A DNA stretch of 64,000 nt. Source: Metellina segmentata. Its lineage: Eukaryota > Arthropoda > Arachnida > Araneae > Tetragnathidae. The translations under genes and the position numbers were made by a program. Below, piece by piece: positions 46,543-58,635 of this stretch; position 1 is the first letter of the stretch, and each line of letters starts with the position of its first letter. The notes beneath the pieces were generated by a model. It did no database searches. It was given only the letters and a program-made list of their open reading frames with translations, and was not told the DNA's origin. The DNA lies in NCBI GenBank assembly GCA_947359465.1, contig OX375877.1, forward strand, positions 26,733,235-26,797,234. Reading direction: 5' to 3'.

Positions 46543-47119
46543 CAGGCCTCGAAATAGATTTTATAATACAGGTGCACCTTGTGCACCTAAGTTTTTAAAT
46601 TAGGTGCACAGGTTATATTTTAGGTGCACATTTAAAAAAACTTAATATAAGAGCATTAATGTAATGTAAACTACTTTATTTTAGTTGTGTATGTTCATAT
46701 ATATATATATATATATATATAGATTAGTAGTAGATACCAAATAAAAATATTTAAACACCTAAATTCTCCCTTCTCTAGCGCACTGCTGTCGCGACAGTCG
46801 CTTCAACCGAGCCATCTTGAAAATGTTTCGATCATCGGAAAGTTCTGGTGGCAGTGGCACAAGTACACTTTCCTCTTGTATAAACCCGTTACGGCCCAGC
46901 TATTTTGTTTTCGCATAGTGTTTATTCAGGAATTTTAATTACGTTCCCTTAGAGCATCAGAGGTCGATACTAAATTTTGTGCAAACATCGAAATAACATA
47001 AAACACGTTTCTGCCCCTCCCCCTTTTCTTTTAACGTTATGTGCACTGCGTGCACCTAGAGGGGAAAAAATTAGGTGCACAATTTTATTTTCATGTGTAC
47101 CCGGGTATTTCGAGCCCTG
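46543..47119. mobile_element. 577-bp hAT-type element with 8-bp target duplication
   Basis: Begins CAGGCCTCGAAATAG and ends TATTTCGAGCCCTG. The flanking 8-mers ATGTATAC (46535-46542 and 47120-47127) are identical. Both ends carry GGTGCAC/GTGCACC repeats like the 139-bp element at 10000-10138, which is a shorter relative in the opposite orientation. The interior holds an (AT)n run at 46699-46720 and a GC-richer stretch (46780-46900). That stretch has an ATG frame beginning MFRSSESSGGSGTSTLSS, possibly the first codons of the parental transposase. Confidence 0.9.
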
Positions 47120-47330
47120 ATGTATACATAATGTATTTAAATGTATATTACATCAGCTTGTATCTTGCCCGGAGTAACCTATTTGCCCAGAGGGAGAACC
47201 GTATCTAATCCACGGGCCTCGTTTTGTTTTACGCTTGCTGGTCCTAGTGGGCGACATCTGACCATATAGAGGTCAACAGCTATTTATCAAATAGCTAACA
47301 GTAAATCGAAATCATAAGAAAGATCCACTA

Positions 47331-47897
47331 CACTACAATAATAATGAACCGGACGCCAGCGGATGTGCATAAAACCCGACTACTTGTTTGGGGGTGTTTT
47401 TCGTGGTATGGCCTGAGACCTTTGCACGTTGTTCCTGGTTAATTGAACGCCGACGCCTACATAAACATTTTGGATAATCAGGTTCTTACTACGCTCTGAC
47501 AATTTTATGGAATGGACGAATGTTATTTCTAGGATGACACCGCTAAATGTCACGTTGCAGCCTCTGTCAAGCAGTGGTAACGAGATATGGATATAAAACG
47601 TCTTCCCTGGTCTGCTCAGAGTCCCGACCTAAACCCCATAGAATATTTGTGGTACGAGTTACAGCGTCGCTGACGAACCAGGGAACCACGTCCGAAATCT
47701 ACAGCTGAGCTGGCGACATTCTTGCCGCAGGAATGGGCACAAATACCCGTAGTTGTGTATCAAAACCTTGTTGAAAGTATGCTCAGAATTGTTTCTAGTG
47801 TAGTTGCAGCACGTGGGGACCACCATCCTGTTAAAACATGTATTATTTCCCTTATACCATTGCATCTTGCTGTCCGGTCCATTATTGTAGGGTAGTG
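47331..47897 (+). mobile_element. Internally deleted Tc1-like element, copy 2
   Basis: TA-flanked, termini CACTACAATAAT...ATTATTGTAGGGTAGTG. Same structure as 23791-24344: terminus, then 'gcataaaacccgactacttg' running straight into the VWGCFS region, 'QFYGMDECYF' and 'PWSAQSPDLNPIEYLW', which includes the last catalytic region better preserved than in copy 1. Frameshifts and stops are present. The shared 5' deletion point shows that the two copies derive from one already deleted element that kept moving. Confidence 0.85.
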
Positions 47898-49084
47898 TAC
47901 ATTATATCAGAAAAAAAACCTGATATTTGATCAAAGTAAATAACATTAGTGTTCCTAATTTTTTTTAAAGGTGTATTTCTGATTGGGATTATTTCACCGG
48001 ATTCATCATAACTGATTCATTTTATTTTTCAGTGTGATGTAGTGATAATTTATAATTTCAATTAAGATTATTTTGAATCGAATTTGAACTAGTTGTGCCT
48101 TTTTCATAGTAAAAACAATAGTCAACAATAGTCTAGTTAACATAGAGAACAATAGTCTAGAAAATGCACGTTGGTGAGCTTAAAGAATCGATGTTTTGAC
48201 GTGGTGTATGCGATATGATAATACATTTTTCTGTTTGATATTGCAGTTATCTAAAACATTGAAAAGAAAACAACATCTAAGACGTCTCTTGAGTGTATTT
48301 TATAAGCTGAATATCATGCTTCCACTGACGAAAGATATAGTTTGGTTTACACGTTTTAAAGCGAAACAACAAATGCAAATGTTCAGCTCCTAAGTGAAGT
48401 AAGTCAATGTACAACACGCTACAAGTAGAAAATACGTAGCTTTGTCATCTGCAAATACGTTCAATCTTCCCCAAAATGTTACCAAAAAGCACGGAGTATA
48501 GTCTTTCGGAAACTGTTTCTCTTAGTCTACAAAAGAAATATACTTGGTTTCAGAGCGGTCATAAACCTAGTTTAAGTAGAGGCAAGGGTGCATTGGATAT
48601 TTGGACCTCTTCCACTAAACCCAATATCCTATTCTCAAGAGCATAAATGATGTCTTTTCAGCGTATCAAGCTGAATAAAGTGGTCTTGAGACGGCTGTAA
48701 ATACAAGAAAGGGATTTCCTTGTCCATTGGATAGTGATATATTGATATACTTTTACGAGTTAAACGAACTTCTAACTTCAGATATTTCTGTTCCGTTTCG
48801 TCGTTCCGTATATTGAATGGGTTTTGACTTTTGAGTGATCAAACAAGGAGAAACAGGCTGAATTTTTTATAATTAAAATATAAAATCGCAGATTTGTAAT
48901 GTAATTGAATTTAATTTCCTATGCAATTGTAATTTACATATGCTTGCTCTCTCAGAGATAAGTAGATTTTGTTAGTGGCGAAAATGGCTCGAAGAAAGAA
49001 ACTAAATGAAGACGTTGGTTGCATTGAGTTTTTTAGGGCGCAAGGAACTCCGTATTTATGACAACTAAACAAAGATTACAATAT
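47898..49084. other. No gene recognised
   Basis: AT-rich. A 65-codon frame at 48196-48393 has no recognisable features. Confidence 0.4.
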
Positions 49085-49412
49085 ATTTTTGGCAGTATTT
49101 TTAAATAACTATGGGGCTCCCCCTTGCTCGTTTTTGCTCGCCTTGTGACATCAGCGGTCAAAATCCTCACCTTTTTTTCAATGACGTCACATTCCGGAGA
49201 GAAGAAAGAAAGGCGAAATAAACTAATAAATTAATTTTTAAATGCTCTAAATGAAATTTTAAAATTCAGGAGTTACACGAAAGTCGAAAAAAATTAGGAC
49301 TACCTGTGTGCCAAATTTCATTATTGTAAGTGCCATAGATTCGTCAGAACAGTACACATAATACACTGAGACACAGACAAACACTTCCTTTAAAAAAAGT
49401 AGAGATTGTAGG
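49085..49412 (+). repeat. Family D repeat copy, 3' part
   Basis: 'gtgacatcagcggtc', 'cacattccggagagaagaaa', 'acctgtgtgccaaatttcat' and 'cataga ttcgtcagaac' end in 'aaacacttccttta', as in 16268-16778. Confidence 0.7.
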
Positions 49413-49555
49413 TGAGGGTGGAGTTAAAGCTTCGTTGGCCCATCTTTGAATTCGTTCTTGTTGTAACGTCTCTTTCTTTACATGTCTCTTAACCAGTCAG
49501 CTTTCTTGACCATCCAAAAATTTTCTAGAAAACTTCTACTCAGAGGCGATGAGGT

Positions 49556-49655
49556 GATTTTAATTACCGTCGTACTAGAGCAACACAACGGACTATTGAC
49601 GACGGTCCGGGATCAATCCCCCAAGGGAAATATCCGAGGACAACACTAATACTCA
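49556..49655 (-). repeat. SINE family A body fragment
   Basis: 'gtcgtactagagcaacacaa', 'gacggtccgggatcaatcc' and 'gaggacaacact' correspond to the 3' end of the family. Confidence 0.75.
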
Positions 49656-50340
49656 GAGGCAAAGCTATACTTTTGGAGACCAGGGGACAAAGAGGCGGAT
49701 GCAGTCCAAAGCAAAAAATGTACGCATTTAAAATATATATTAAATATACTTAATAAAATAGTTAGGTTAGAATTACTAATTAGGGTGATCATTAATATTT
49801 TCATAAATTATTGTTCACAATATTAATTTTTCATTGGATTTAACTATAGAGTGTAGGAAATCTTGCCGGAAGCCGGGCATTTTTAAGAGTTTCTTTTAGA
49901 TGAGCAGCAACAAAGTAAGAACAGACGCTCTCGTCTTGTTTTGTGCTCTTAAGGCGCTCATGAGAAGTTTAATTCGATTGCTTTTTGTCTCTCCCCTCTC
50001 TTTTCTGAATAGTATATAAATACGATGTGTGTGTGGGGGGGGGGAGGCTATATGAGTTGGTCTGGGGGTTTAAACATGAAGGAAATATCAAAGTAGAGTG
50101 ACTATATTGGTAACTTTTTTATGTGCCAAAAACTAGTAGTAACGTGAACATGAGATTTCTTTCATCTGCCGAGTGGAACCGAACATTCATTATGCAACAT
50201 ATTCAATTGCATCGGTTTTCCGCAGGTTCCAGCAAGAGAAACTAGAATTATTGGTAAGAATCAACCAATGTGGTTACAATTCAATATCTCGATTTCTCGG
50301 AATAGTATAATTAATTGAGTGAAATTATAATATTCATCTA
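49656..50340. other. No gene recognised; poly-G run
   Basis: A (GT)/(G)n run lies at 50026-50046. No other feature supported. Confidence 0.4.
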
Positions 50341-50610
50341 GCCGACCAACCGGTATAGTGGTTAAGATGTTAGCCTCTAGATCGGAAGGTCCCCGGTTCG
50401 AATCCGGGTTCGGGCATGGATGTTTGTAAGCGTATACCAGCTCAGGTGTTGCTTCGTCATCTGAACATGGTTCAAAATTACGAAGTATAAATTGTTAGGG
50501 GCAATGATGGTCCTCCCACTGTGTGCTCCTTCACAAGTGGCCATCATTTCCGGCCTTGTAGTGGCCAATGACTTAGGTCAAAATGTGCCGGCCATTAGAA
50601 AAAATAAATA
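50341..50610 (+). repeat. tRNA-derived SINE, family A, best-preserved head
   Basis: Head 'gccgaccaaccggtatagtg', A-box 'TATAGTGGTTAAG', B-box GGTTCGAATCC with a T-stem that pairs perfectly (cccgg...ccggg), then 'ttcgggcatggatg' and a body with 'taccagctcaggtgttgctt'. It ends 'aaaaaataaataaataat'. This copy could keep an intact internal Pol III promoter. Confidence 0.85.
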
Positions 50611-51199
50611 AATAATATTCATCTGAGGTTCGCTCACGCACACACACGTGCGTTGTTCTTCTGCAAAGTGCAGTCTTTCCTACACGACTTCATCCAATAT
50701 TGATCTTCTTGACCTATAGAATCTTTTCTACGAATATGAACGATTTTATTTTGTAAATGTGTATGTTGTGGCGGAATTTCGAGGCTACACTAGTCGGAAA
50801 TTTCGTGAGGTTGAAAGGTTTACAGCTTATAGTATATCCAAACAAGCAAATCAACCAAATATACACAATAGTCAATGATCAATTGTTTTACTTCCGTGAA
50901 CCTTTAACCATTTTACGGTAAAGATCCTAATCTGGAGGAATGCACGTGTGGACCCAAACTCACCCCCTCCTAGCTTTGAGATACAGAGTCATAAAATCAA
51001 ATAGGCAGTCTCTCTCAGAATGATAAATCTTGTGTTTAAATTGAATACATTTTCAACAGGCTTCTCATCATCTTGCGCTTCCATTTACCCAACCCTTTCT
51101 GAACCCAGGGAGTAACTCAACACTCCACTCCCCTCAAAATTACATTTCATTCTCCCTTGGGAGGTAGAAAGGGAGGGGTCAGAGCCAAATCCATGCTTC
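50611..51199. other. No gene recognised
   Basis: Upstream of the GC-rich stretch at 51200. A (CA)n run lies near 50638-50650. Confidence 0.4.
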
Positions 51200-52148
51200 G
51201 TAGGGGGGGGGGAGGTTAGCTACTGGGCATCCTTCCAAATCCTCCCCATCCTCCCCTTTTTATTCCCCGCGGGATGCTTTTGTTCATCGCGCACTAAAAA
51301 TCCTTCAACCCCGTCCAATGCGCATGCGCGACAGTTGGGTACCCGGGGTGGGGGGCAAAATCAGGGAAGAGTCGCTTCTCCATTGCTGGTAGCATGGCAA
51401 CAATCAGATGCGTGCGCGGACGGTTTTGGAATCAATCCGGACACTTACACCACTGCTAGGGCTTCATTCGGATTGACAGCTGATGGAAGAACAGTGTCGC
51501 TAGAAAGTCTTATTCAATTACGGGCCCGGGCAATCCGTTTTTTTTTTGCCGCTTCTTTTCGGGCATTTTCTAAGGTTTTGGGATTCGTGATTGGAGTGCA
51601 AAGGGTGAAGTGCGATCGGTGGGGTTTTGTTTTATTCTTAAATCTGATCTTTCGCCTTCTCTTGGAAACCGAGATCGAAGTTGCTGTCGTTCAGTTTTTG
51701 TGGAACACTCGATGTGAATTCGATTTTCTTCTAAATGTTCCTGCAAAGAGTATCGTCGTAAGGAAACTCGGACTTCGGAATTTTGTTTGAAGTGTTGGAG
51801 ATCGCAGATTTAATCAAATTGCTTGATTCACTTGAAAAAATTGTAATTTCAAGCATTCCAGCATAATTCCAATGTAACTTCTCTGAGCGTCTCACAACAA
51901 TTTCCCTTGAACTTTAAAAACGGTTGAGATTGTTCCCTCTTCTCGGTCATCGAACCTGTCATTAGGATATCTCCATCTTATTTATTCCACATAAGTTTCT
52001 ACAATGGATGGTGCATCTGGTGCTTCGAAATAAGACTGGATAACTCAGCAAAAACAAGCGGGTCTTTGTTCAAGTCAGTGTAATGTGCCAGAAATACAAC
52101 TCTGGGTAAAAGCTTCTATTGCAAAAGACTTCGAAATTACCAACTAAA
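51200..52148 (+). promoter_or_regulatory. GC-rich, CpG-rich stretch: putative promoter and 5' UTR
   Basis: GC and CpG content rise sharply at about 51240-51760 ('ccccgcgggatgc', 'aatgcgcatgcgcgacag', 'cagatgcgtgcgcggacgg') compared with the AT-rich surroundings, then fall toward the ATG at 52149. The palindromic TGCGCATGCGC resembles the NRF1 consensus found in animal promoters. The long frame over 51335-51790 starts at TTG and is probably a product of GC content. I infer a transcription start for the plus-strand gene at 52149. Confidence 0.45.
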
Positions 52149-52435
52149 ATGGTGCAAATGTTCTATTACGAGAACCACGGACACGGGTGTCGCAAGATTC
52201 TGAACCACGAGGGATCGCCTAACAAGATCTTCCTCTTCGCGGACGAAGGATATGCCAAGACTGCACCAACTGCCCACTGGATACTTAAACGCCCTTGGTG
52301 GAGCCGGACATTTTGTAAAATCACTGAAATAACGGCCACTCGGCGGGTTAGTGCTCGGGCTAAGATCGTGGACCTTGGTAAAGGGAATATGTGCATCAAA
52401 GGTCGCTTTAAAGATGTCGAAGACCCTGATTTCAG
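52149..52435 (+). CDS. Unknown conserved-looking gene, exon 1 of 2
   Basis: ATG in a strong context (aaaATGg). The frame runs 95 codons plus two bases to the donor TTTCAG|GTATTT. The product begins MVQMFYYENHGHGCRK, has WILKRPWWSRTF in the middle and ends MCIKGRFKDVEDPDF. It is basic, aromatic-rich and carries several Gly-His and Trp residues. I do not recognise the family. The next exon at 61053 fits in phase 2 (AG|G, Arg) and stays open to a stop, giving 149 residues. The intron of 8.6 kb is full of MITEs and retrotransposon ends. Without the second exon the frame would end five bases after the donor (TAT TTA TAG), as expected for true intron sequence. Confidence 0.5.
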
Positions 52436-52637
52436 GTATTTATAGCCTTTATCTTGACATTTAAAAGAAGGTGTTGCTTCATTTATTTCACAATGTTTCT
52501 GATACAAATTTGCTGTGTACAGGTTTCCATTCTATGCTAAAATGATTTAATATCAGTAAAAAAGACAATCTATGAACAGATTGAACTGACATTTTAATTT
52601 TTTATCGTATTATCAAATCTACTATCAGCTATGCATA

Positions 52638-52907
52638 TCGCACCCCGGCAAAAAAAGTGACACAAGTCAAAAAATAAAAAAATTGTTGTTATGTCATTGA
52701 AAAATATGTATGAGGTGTCCCAGCGTATTATATATTCTATTATATTACTATTCTATAGAATATAATAGAAGCTACCGCCACATTAATGCTTACCTACAAT
52801 TTAAACGAACTTAAATTATTTCAATATAAGTTTTATAGTATCCTTTAAGTTGATGTTTCTCAAATTCTTCAATTTTGAGTTGTGTCACTTTTCTTGGAGG
52901 GGTGCGA
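52638..52907. mobile_element. 270-bp TA-flanked MITE
   Basis: Inverted termini of about 30 bp, TCGCACCCCGGCAAAAAAAG on the left and the inverted equivalent with 'cttttcttggaggggtgcga' on the right, flanked by TA. The interior contains a palindromic 'attctatagaat' block. The TA duplication fits Tc1/mariner-type mobilisation. Confidence 0.8.
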
Positions 52908-52919
52908 TATATACTGATG

Positions 52920-54937
52920 AATAATTAAGATCATAGTGGAGATATTGTCAACTATTTCAGTCCTATGAATAATTTTTATCATACATAACCCTAAATAGCG
53001 TTCAAACAATACATAAACCTAGAAGTTCAAATTTATTTATCCTATAAAAAATACCCGCTGATTTATCTTATATGAAAAATAATAAGTCACGTATTTAACC
53101 CTTTAAATGGTTTTGACGAGGTATCTCGTCCGTCAATATTCGATCAGTTTTGTTAATGAGGAGACACCTCGATGAGGTCTCAAGAGGGATAAGCATTACA
53201 AGTGTGAATGAAAATTCAAGTAGCTTGTCACAATGTAATTGTTGCATTAACACTTGTTTTCTTATGCACCTTAAATGGAAAAGCCAAATACCATTCGGTG
53301 AAATTCCGACATAAAATTTTCGTATTCAAATTCATTTATACTTCTAAAAGTTATTATTATCCATGCCTCGTCAAGAGTTTGACACTTTTGAGGTGCATAT
53401 ATTATCTTTGACGATAGAACAGGAAAACAGAAGTTAATAATTTTATTTAAACATTAGTACTCAATTAATAAACTCCACAAATCTTCGTATCGGTGTATTA
53501 GTGGAACACCTATTGATTAATTGCTTTTATACACAAATAGCAATGAACATTATAAAAAAGATAAATACACTAATTTAATTCTGAAACTAAGGAAATTAAA
53601 ACATTAATAAAAGTTATTTGCAAAACATGTATCAAAAATGCACTTTCAAACAAATAATTATCGTCTGACAAATTATAAATAAAAAAATTTACTTTTGAAT
53701 AAACATCGTTTGGTAAAATATATTCCTAGAAACTCATAACTCTAGTTCCTTATTTTATATTTTTAAAAACTACACCTTGCGAGCAACTAAGAACTAATTC
53801 TCAGATTTTGTTTACTTTTCACGGATTTACAGGAACAATGAGATCATATCGATATTGGTACACACACATTCCATTTGAATTTATACACAATGACATTTCC
53901 CATTATTCCATGTATTCACCTATTTGACACTTCTTAAGTTGATCATGAGGATTTGTGGAACCGACAACGTGGAACGTGCTCTAAATTTGCTATCATGAGT
54001 GAAGTGAGATTAAATTTTCTGAGCAAATTCCGATCAAATTTATGAGTTCCTACTATGGTTAAATTACAATTTTCAACTAGCGTCTGTATATTTTATAGCA
54101 AATTTTAGCAAAATATAAGTTATACTAGCTAGAGGAGCATTTTATGGTAAACTTAAACAAATATAATCGAAATAGATTATAATAACTACAATTAGAATAA
54201 TTTTGTTATCAAAACTAAAACTGTTATGTACTAAATTAGAAATTTTAAATAATCTGATTTTTCTGGTACATAGAATATATGTTTCGTCTTATCTTCCTTC
54301 TAGGTTGAATTTAAACAATTTCTATTTAGTAGGTGGTATAGTAAGTACTCGAAAAGTACATATAATACCAACTTTTTTTCAATGCTGTCAAAAAAATATG
54401 TGTTAACGTACTACTTCTAAGTTCTAAATGAAGAAATCCGGTTGTAGGATTTGCAGTTGAATAAAACCTAAATATAATTAATTTTATCAAAATATAAATG
54501 AACAAATTCGCGTTCCCGAATGGAATTAAGTTAATTAAGTACTTGCGTTTAATTTAAATTATTCGTAAAAGGATGACTTTAAATTTATCGTCCAGAACCC
54601 AATCAATATGCTTCTGAATATTGAATAAATCAATTGTTTGAATGACAAAACATTTCGTGTGCATGTAAATTCGAAAGCAAACCAGCTATAAAATTTTTAT
54701 TGATTTAATTTAACAAATTGGAAATAAATATCTTGCATGAAAATTTAAGTCTTATGAAATGTAAGAACATGTTGTTAAATGCCGAGCATTTGGCTATGAT
54801 GCTATTAGCTCACTGCTCTCTATTACTTTTGCACAAGTCAGTAACACCCTTGGTACTGTGCACACGTCCAAATGATTAGCATTGAAATCAACTTGTCTTG
54901 GGTCACATAAGATACAAAAGGCATGTAGACCGTTGAA
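52920..54937. other. Intron sequence, no gene recognised
   Basis: Very AT-rich. 53101-53200 has 'tttaaatggttttgacgagg' and 'gatgaggtctcaagagg', related to the repeat around 30960-31060 and 31870-32060. Confidence 0.45.
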
Positions 54938-55130
54938 TTAATGTTGCACTGGAGCAACAAAACTGGCTATTGGCGATGGTCCGTGATCAATCTCGAAGGG
55001 AAAGAGCCAATTACAACACCTCATAATTTCGTACCGCGGTCAAATGACGAGGTCTACACCTTAGCTGACACCCCACTCAGAAACAGACGGGAGAATAGGT
55101 TAAAGGCCAGTGCGAAAGAGATGGGCAGAT
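54938..55130 (-). repeat. SINE family A body fragment
   Basis: 'tgcactggagcaacaaaact', 'gcgatggtccgtgatcaatc' and 'accttagctgacaccccact'. Confidence 0.7.
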
Positions 55131-55448
55131 AAATAGTGGTGACATTTGTAAGTTAAGCGGGAAGATTTTGTATATTAATTACTCAAATTATTTCTTCACT
55201 TTGCTTGCTTGAACAATTAATCATGCATAATGTTGGAACACTAGCGGATAAGGGTGCAATCCATGTCGAAAATAATTAACAGCAGTCATTGTTTTCTATG
55301 CTTTAAAAAGCATTTCATTGTGGCCTCCATTACCTTTTCGACATTTCGACGTGCTTTCGACTCGCCTTCGTATTGCTCTCAGACATTTTTTAAAAGGAGA
55401 TGACCCTGTTTGTGGTCCCTTTTGCTAATAATCATATGGACCGGGTTA

Positions 55449-55682
55449 AAGTTACAGTGGTGTAAGTCACTTTTTCGAATAAAAAAAGACAGAACTTCCA
55501 TTGCCATCAGTTGGGCGTTGAAAAAAGATCTGACTTCACGTTTTCAGTTTTCAGATTGACTTATCTAGATCTGGTTTCTGTGTCTAACTCTAATTATATT
55601 TAGTTAAAAAGGTTATATTATATCTGGTTTCTGTGTCTGTCTTTTTTGTTATTGAAAAAGTGCCTTACATCACTGTAACTTT
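55449..55682. mobile_element. About 235-bp inverted-repeat MITE
   Basis: Left 'aagttacagtggtgtaag' and 'tcactttttcgaataa' pair with the right end 'ttattgaaaaagtgcc' and 'ttacatcactgtaactt'. Only about 130 bp lie between the termini, including a repeated 'atctggtttctgtgtct'. No unambiguous target duplication. Confidence 0.65.
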
Positions 55683-55870
55683 CAACCGTCCATATTTTAA
55701 TAAATTGATCAGTTTATAATCACATCTTCGAAACGTATTTAGCAGTCCACTTTTAGACTTGCGGGTTTTGGAAAGGGAAAATCTTCATCCAAATGTGTAT
55801 AAATTTTCATGGGTCATTAGCTTTCTGAACTTCATTTATTTCTTTTATCCGTACCTTTTAATCAAACCAT

Positions 55871-56545
55871 GGAACAGCTACACTCTACGTTTATGAGTGG
55901 TGGCAACGGCCTTGGCGATTTTTTTTGGCGCACTTCTAAAGTTGCCAAGGAAAGAATTATTTCAAAAATCTTTTTCTTTCAAAAACATTTTTCTTTTCAC
56001 AACGGAAAATGAAAGCTTGAAAACACATTTGAAAAAATATATATATCTTTAAATTTTATAAAAGTAAATACATTACAAAACACAATTGTGTTCCAGCAGA
56101 ACTAAACTTCGAATGTTGGGTAAAAATATATATATACTCTGCAACTTTGGCAAAAAAAAAATATTAATCCTTTAGTGAAAACTAATATAAAAAAACAAAA
56201 ATTCCACAACTGTCGAAGTACAAATAAATGAACCAATGATATCGCAGAAAAAGATTTAAAAGGACCAATGCAATCAAAGAATATTTTAAAATCAAATTAA
56301 CCAATGCGAGCAAAGAAAAAATTTCAAAGGAACCAATGAAATCAAACGACTTGAACGGATTTTGGAAGAACTTTCTTGAAAATTAAAAATGAAAATGGAA
56401 AGTTTTCGTTTGTCGAGGTTGCCATGAAAACCACAACAACCGTAACGGCAGAAGATTTGCCTTAATTTATCGTAACTCGCTACTTGAAGTGCTCCAAAAA
56501 AAATCAACAAAAAAATCACTCATAAACGTAGAGTGTAGCTGTACC
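55871..56545. mobile_element. 675-bp hAT-type MITE with 8-bp target duplication
   Basis: Termini GGAACAGCTACACTCTACG and the inverted CGTAGAGTGTAGCTGTACC, flanked by identical CAAACCAT (55863-55870 and 56546-56553). Subterminal 'ggcaacggccttggcgat' on the left and 'gaggttgccatgaaaacc' on the right are also found in the copy at 63400-64000. Confidence 0.85.
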
Positions 56546-56612
56546 CAAACCATATTTAATCTGTTGTTAAAAGTACCGTTGATATAAAACTCTTTTTTTT
56601 TTACCCTTTTAA

Positions 56613-57527
56613 GGTATCCGGACATGTTCGAGACCCTTTTTTTTTAAATGTGGTATCGAAAAATTTTAATAATATATTTAAGTTTAATGATATTAAATAA
56701 TAGAATTTTGCTATATATATTAAAAATAAAAATTAATAATTTTGTAAAACTGATAACTATGTATGAAATTTTAAAGAAATTTATCAAAAACTTCAAATGT
56801 GCTACAAGAAAATCTATTCAACCCATTTGAGAAATGATGCTACCAAAATAAGCTACATGCATTTTTTGAGGGAATGAACTATAATCAAAAGGATATTTAA
56901 ATAAAAAAATTTTTTACAAGCGATCGAAAAATGAATACCAGGTTTTTGATAGTTTTGCAGTCCTATTTCTTAAATAAATGACCATAATTAAAAAACTTTT
57001 CAACTCAGCATAATTATTCTAGTTCATTCCCTAGACAACATTATAAAAAACAAGTTCTCAAAGTTTTACGAGAGTCCATCAGTAATTTTTTTGTTATAAC
57101 ATTTGAAGTGAGGAAATATTGCATAAAAATTAATTTAGAGTAGAAAATAGTTTGTTGCTCTCTTGCTTTTACTGTTTGTGTAAACAATTTTGTTCTTCAC
57201 TTCTCTTTAAAAAATTTCACACTATTTCCTAAAGAGAAACCCTTTTAACATTTGGGAAACCTTTCTAAAATTATGTTTACAAAGAAAGTAAGTTTTAAAT
57301 TTAAAGTTTGGAAGGTCATTGGTCTTTTAACGGCCACTTCCGGTGTTTTCCATATCTACTTCCGGTTTTCTCGAATTGATTAAAATCTTAATATCTCTGC
57401 AACTAATTAAATTAGAGAAAAAATCAAACATATTTTGGAAAGTCAAATAAATACTCTGTCGAATAGGATCAAAAAATGTTTTTGGAATTTTTGGTCAAAA
57501 ATGACGTTTTTAACGTGTTTGGATACC
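56613..57527. mobile_element. 915-bp TTAA-flanked MITE
   Basis: TTAA at 56609-56612 and 57528-57531. Termini GGTATCCGGACATGTT and the inverted AACGTGTTTGGATACC. The interior is AT-rich and non-coding. The TTAA target suggests piggyBac-type mobilisation. Confidence 0.75.
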
Positions 57528-57531
57528 TTAA

Positions 57532-58635
57532 ACTGGTATTTTAATCTCAGCTGTCTCTATTGAATACATATTTAAACTGTTTTATTGAGTTGCATTCAGT
57601 CTCGTGTTTGGTGTAGACTATACTTTTTTGTATTTTGCGACATCAAACTCAAACCAATCAACGATTTAAAATTATGGTAACTTTGCTCAAAAGTGTTTAC
57701 TTTGATCCCTTTCATTTCACTGATCACTTATTGGCAGTATTTTTTTGCTTTTAATACATGAATCAAGACATGCTCAACTAAACTGAACAGTGGAATACTT
57801 TCTAAGTAAATGTGTTTCCTGATAAGTAATCATTAATATCTGATATAATTGTTGATGCTAAACGGTATTTGGTAAAACATTTACATTAAATTTGGCGATG
57901 CACTTTTGAAATTCGAATCCATGATTTAAAAAAATCTGAAATAAATTCACATACAGAATGCTTTCTATAAAATTTTTTTTATCAATTTTACTCTCTCATT
58001 ATAATAGAATGAGTGATTATTGTTTTAAGGTTACAGTAGTTGTTTTTCATTTTTAGAAACTCTTAGAAAAAATGATGAAGTTTAATGCTTTAGCAATCCC
58101 GAACGCCGGCTCAATATCTCCCAATGGAGTCTACTCAAATACCTAATACTAAAATTTTAAGTCACGTCAACAAATTATCTTGTCTAAATTATCATATCTC
58201 GTATAACAAAGGCGCAAGAAAGTTAGATTTTTAGCTAAGCAGAAAATTCGTTAAAAAAATACCTTATAAAATTAATTTTTTAAATTGCGAGGGAAATGTT
58301 TTGAAATAATCTACAGTACACACTCTCAATATAATGACACTTTTATCTGTAAAATTAAGACACGTGGAAAAATATATTTGAGGCATATATGCCTTGAGAT
58401 AAGGAAATAACAAGTACGATACACAATTGTAATAATGGGCTCATTGAATAATATATGTGTCAAATATGATCAATATATGTAATGAAATTCTATATTTGTG
58501 TGCATCTAATTTGTTGATTATAACTAAGTCTCTAAAAAAATAATACCAAATTTATAACCAACGTTTCTTTCTTCTTTTTAAGTTTAACTTCAAAATTTAG
58601 TTTCTTCTTGTTCATAATAGTATCCTGCATTATAC
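57532..58635. other. Intron sequence, no gene recognised
   Basis: AT-rich, short frames only. Confidence 0.4.

Noticed and set aside
51335..51790. 151-codon frame as a gene
   Set aside because: Begins at TTG, shows no domain, and its length is explained by high local GC content. The region looks more like a promoter or 5' UTR.
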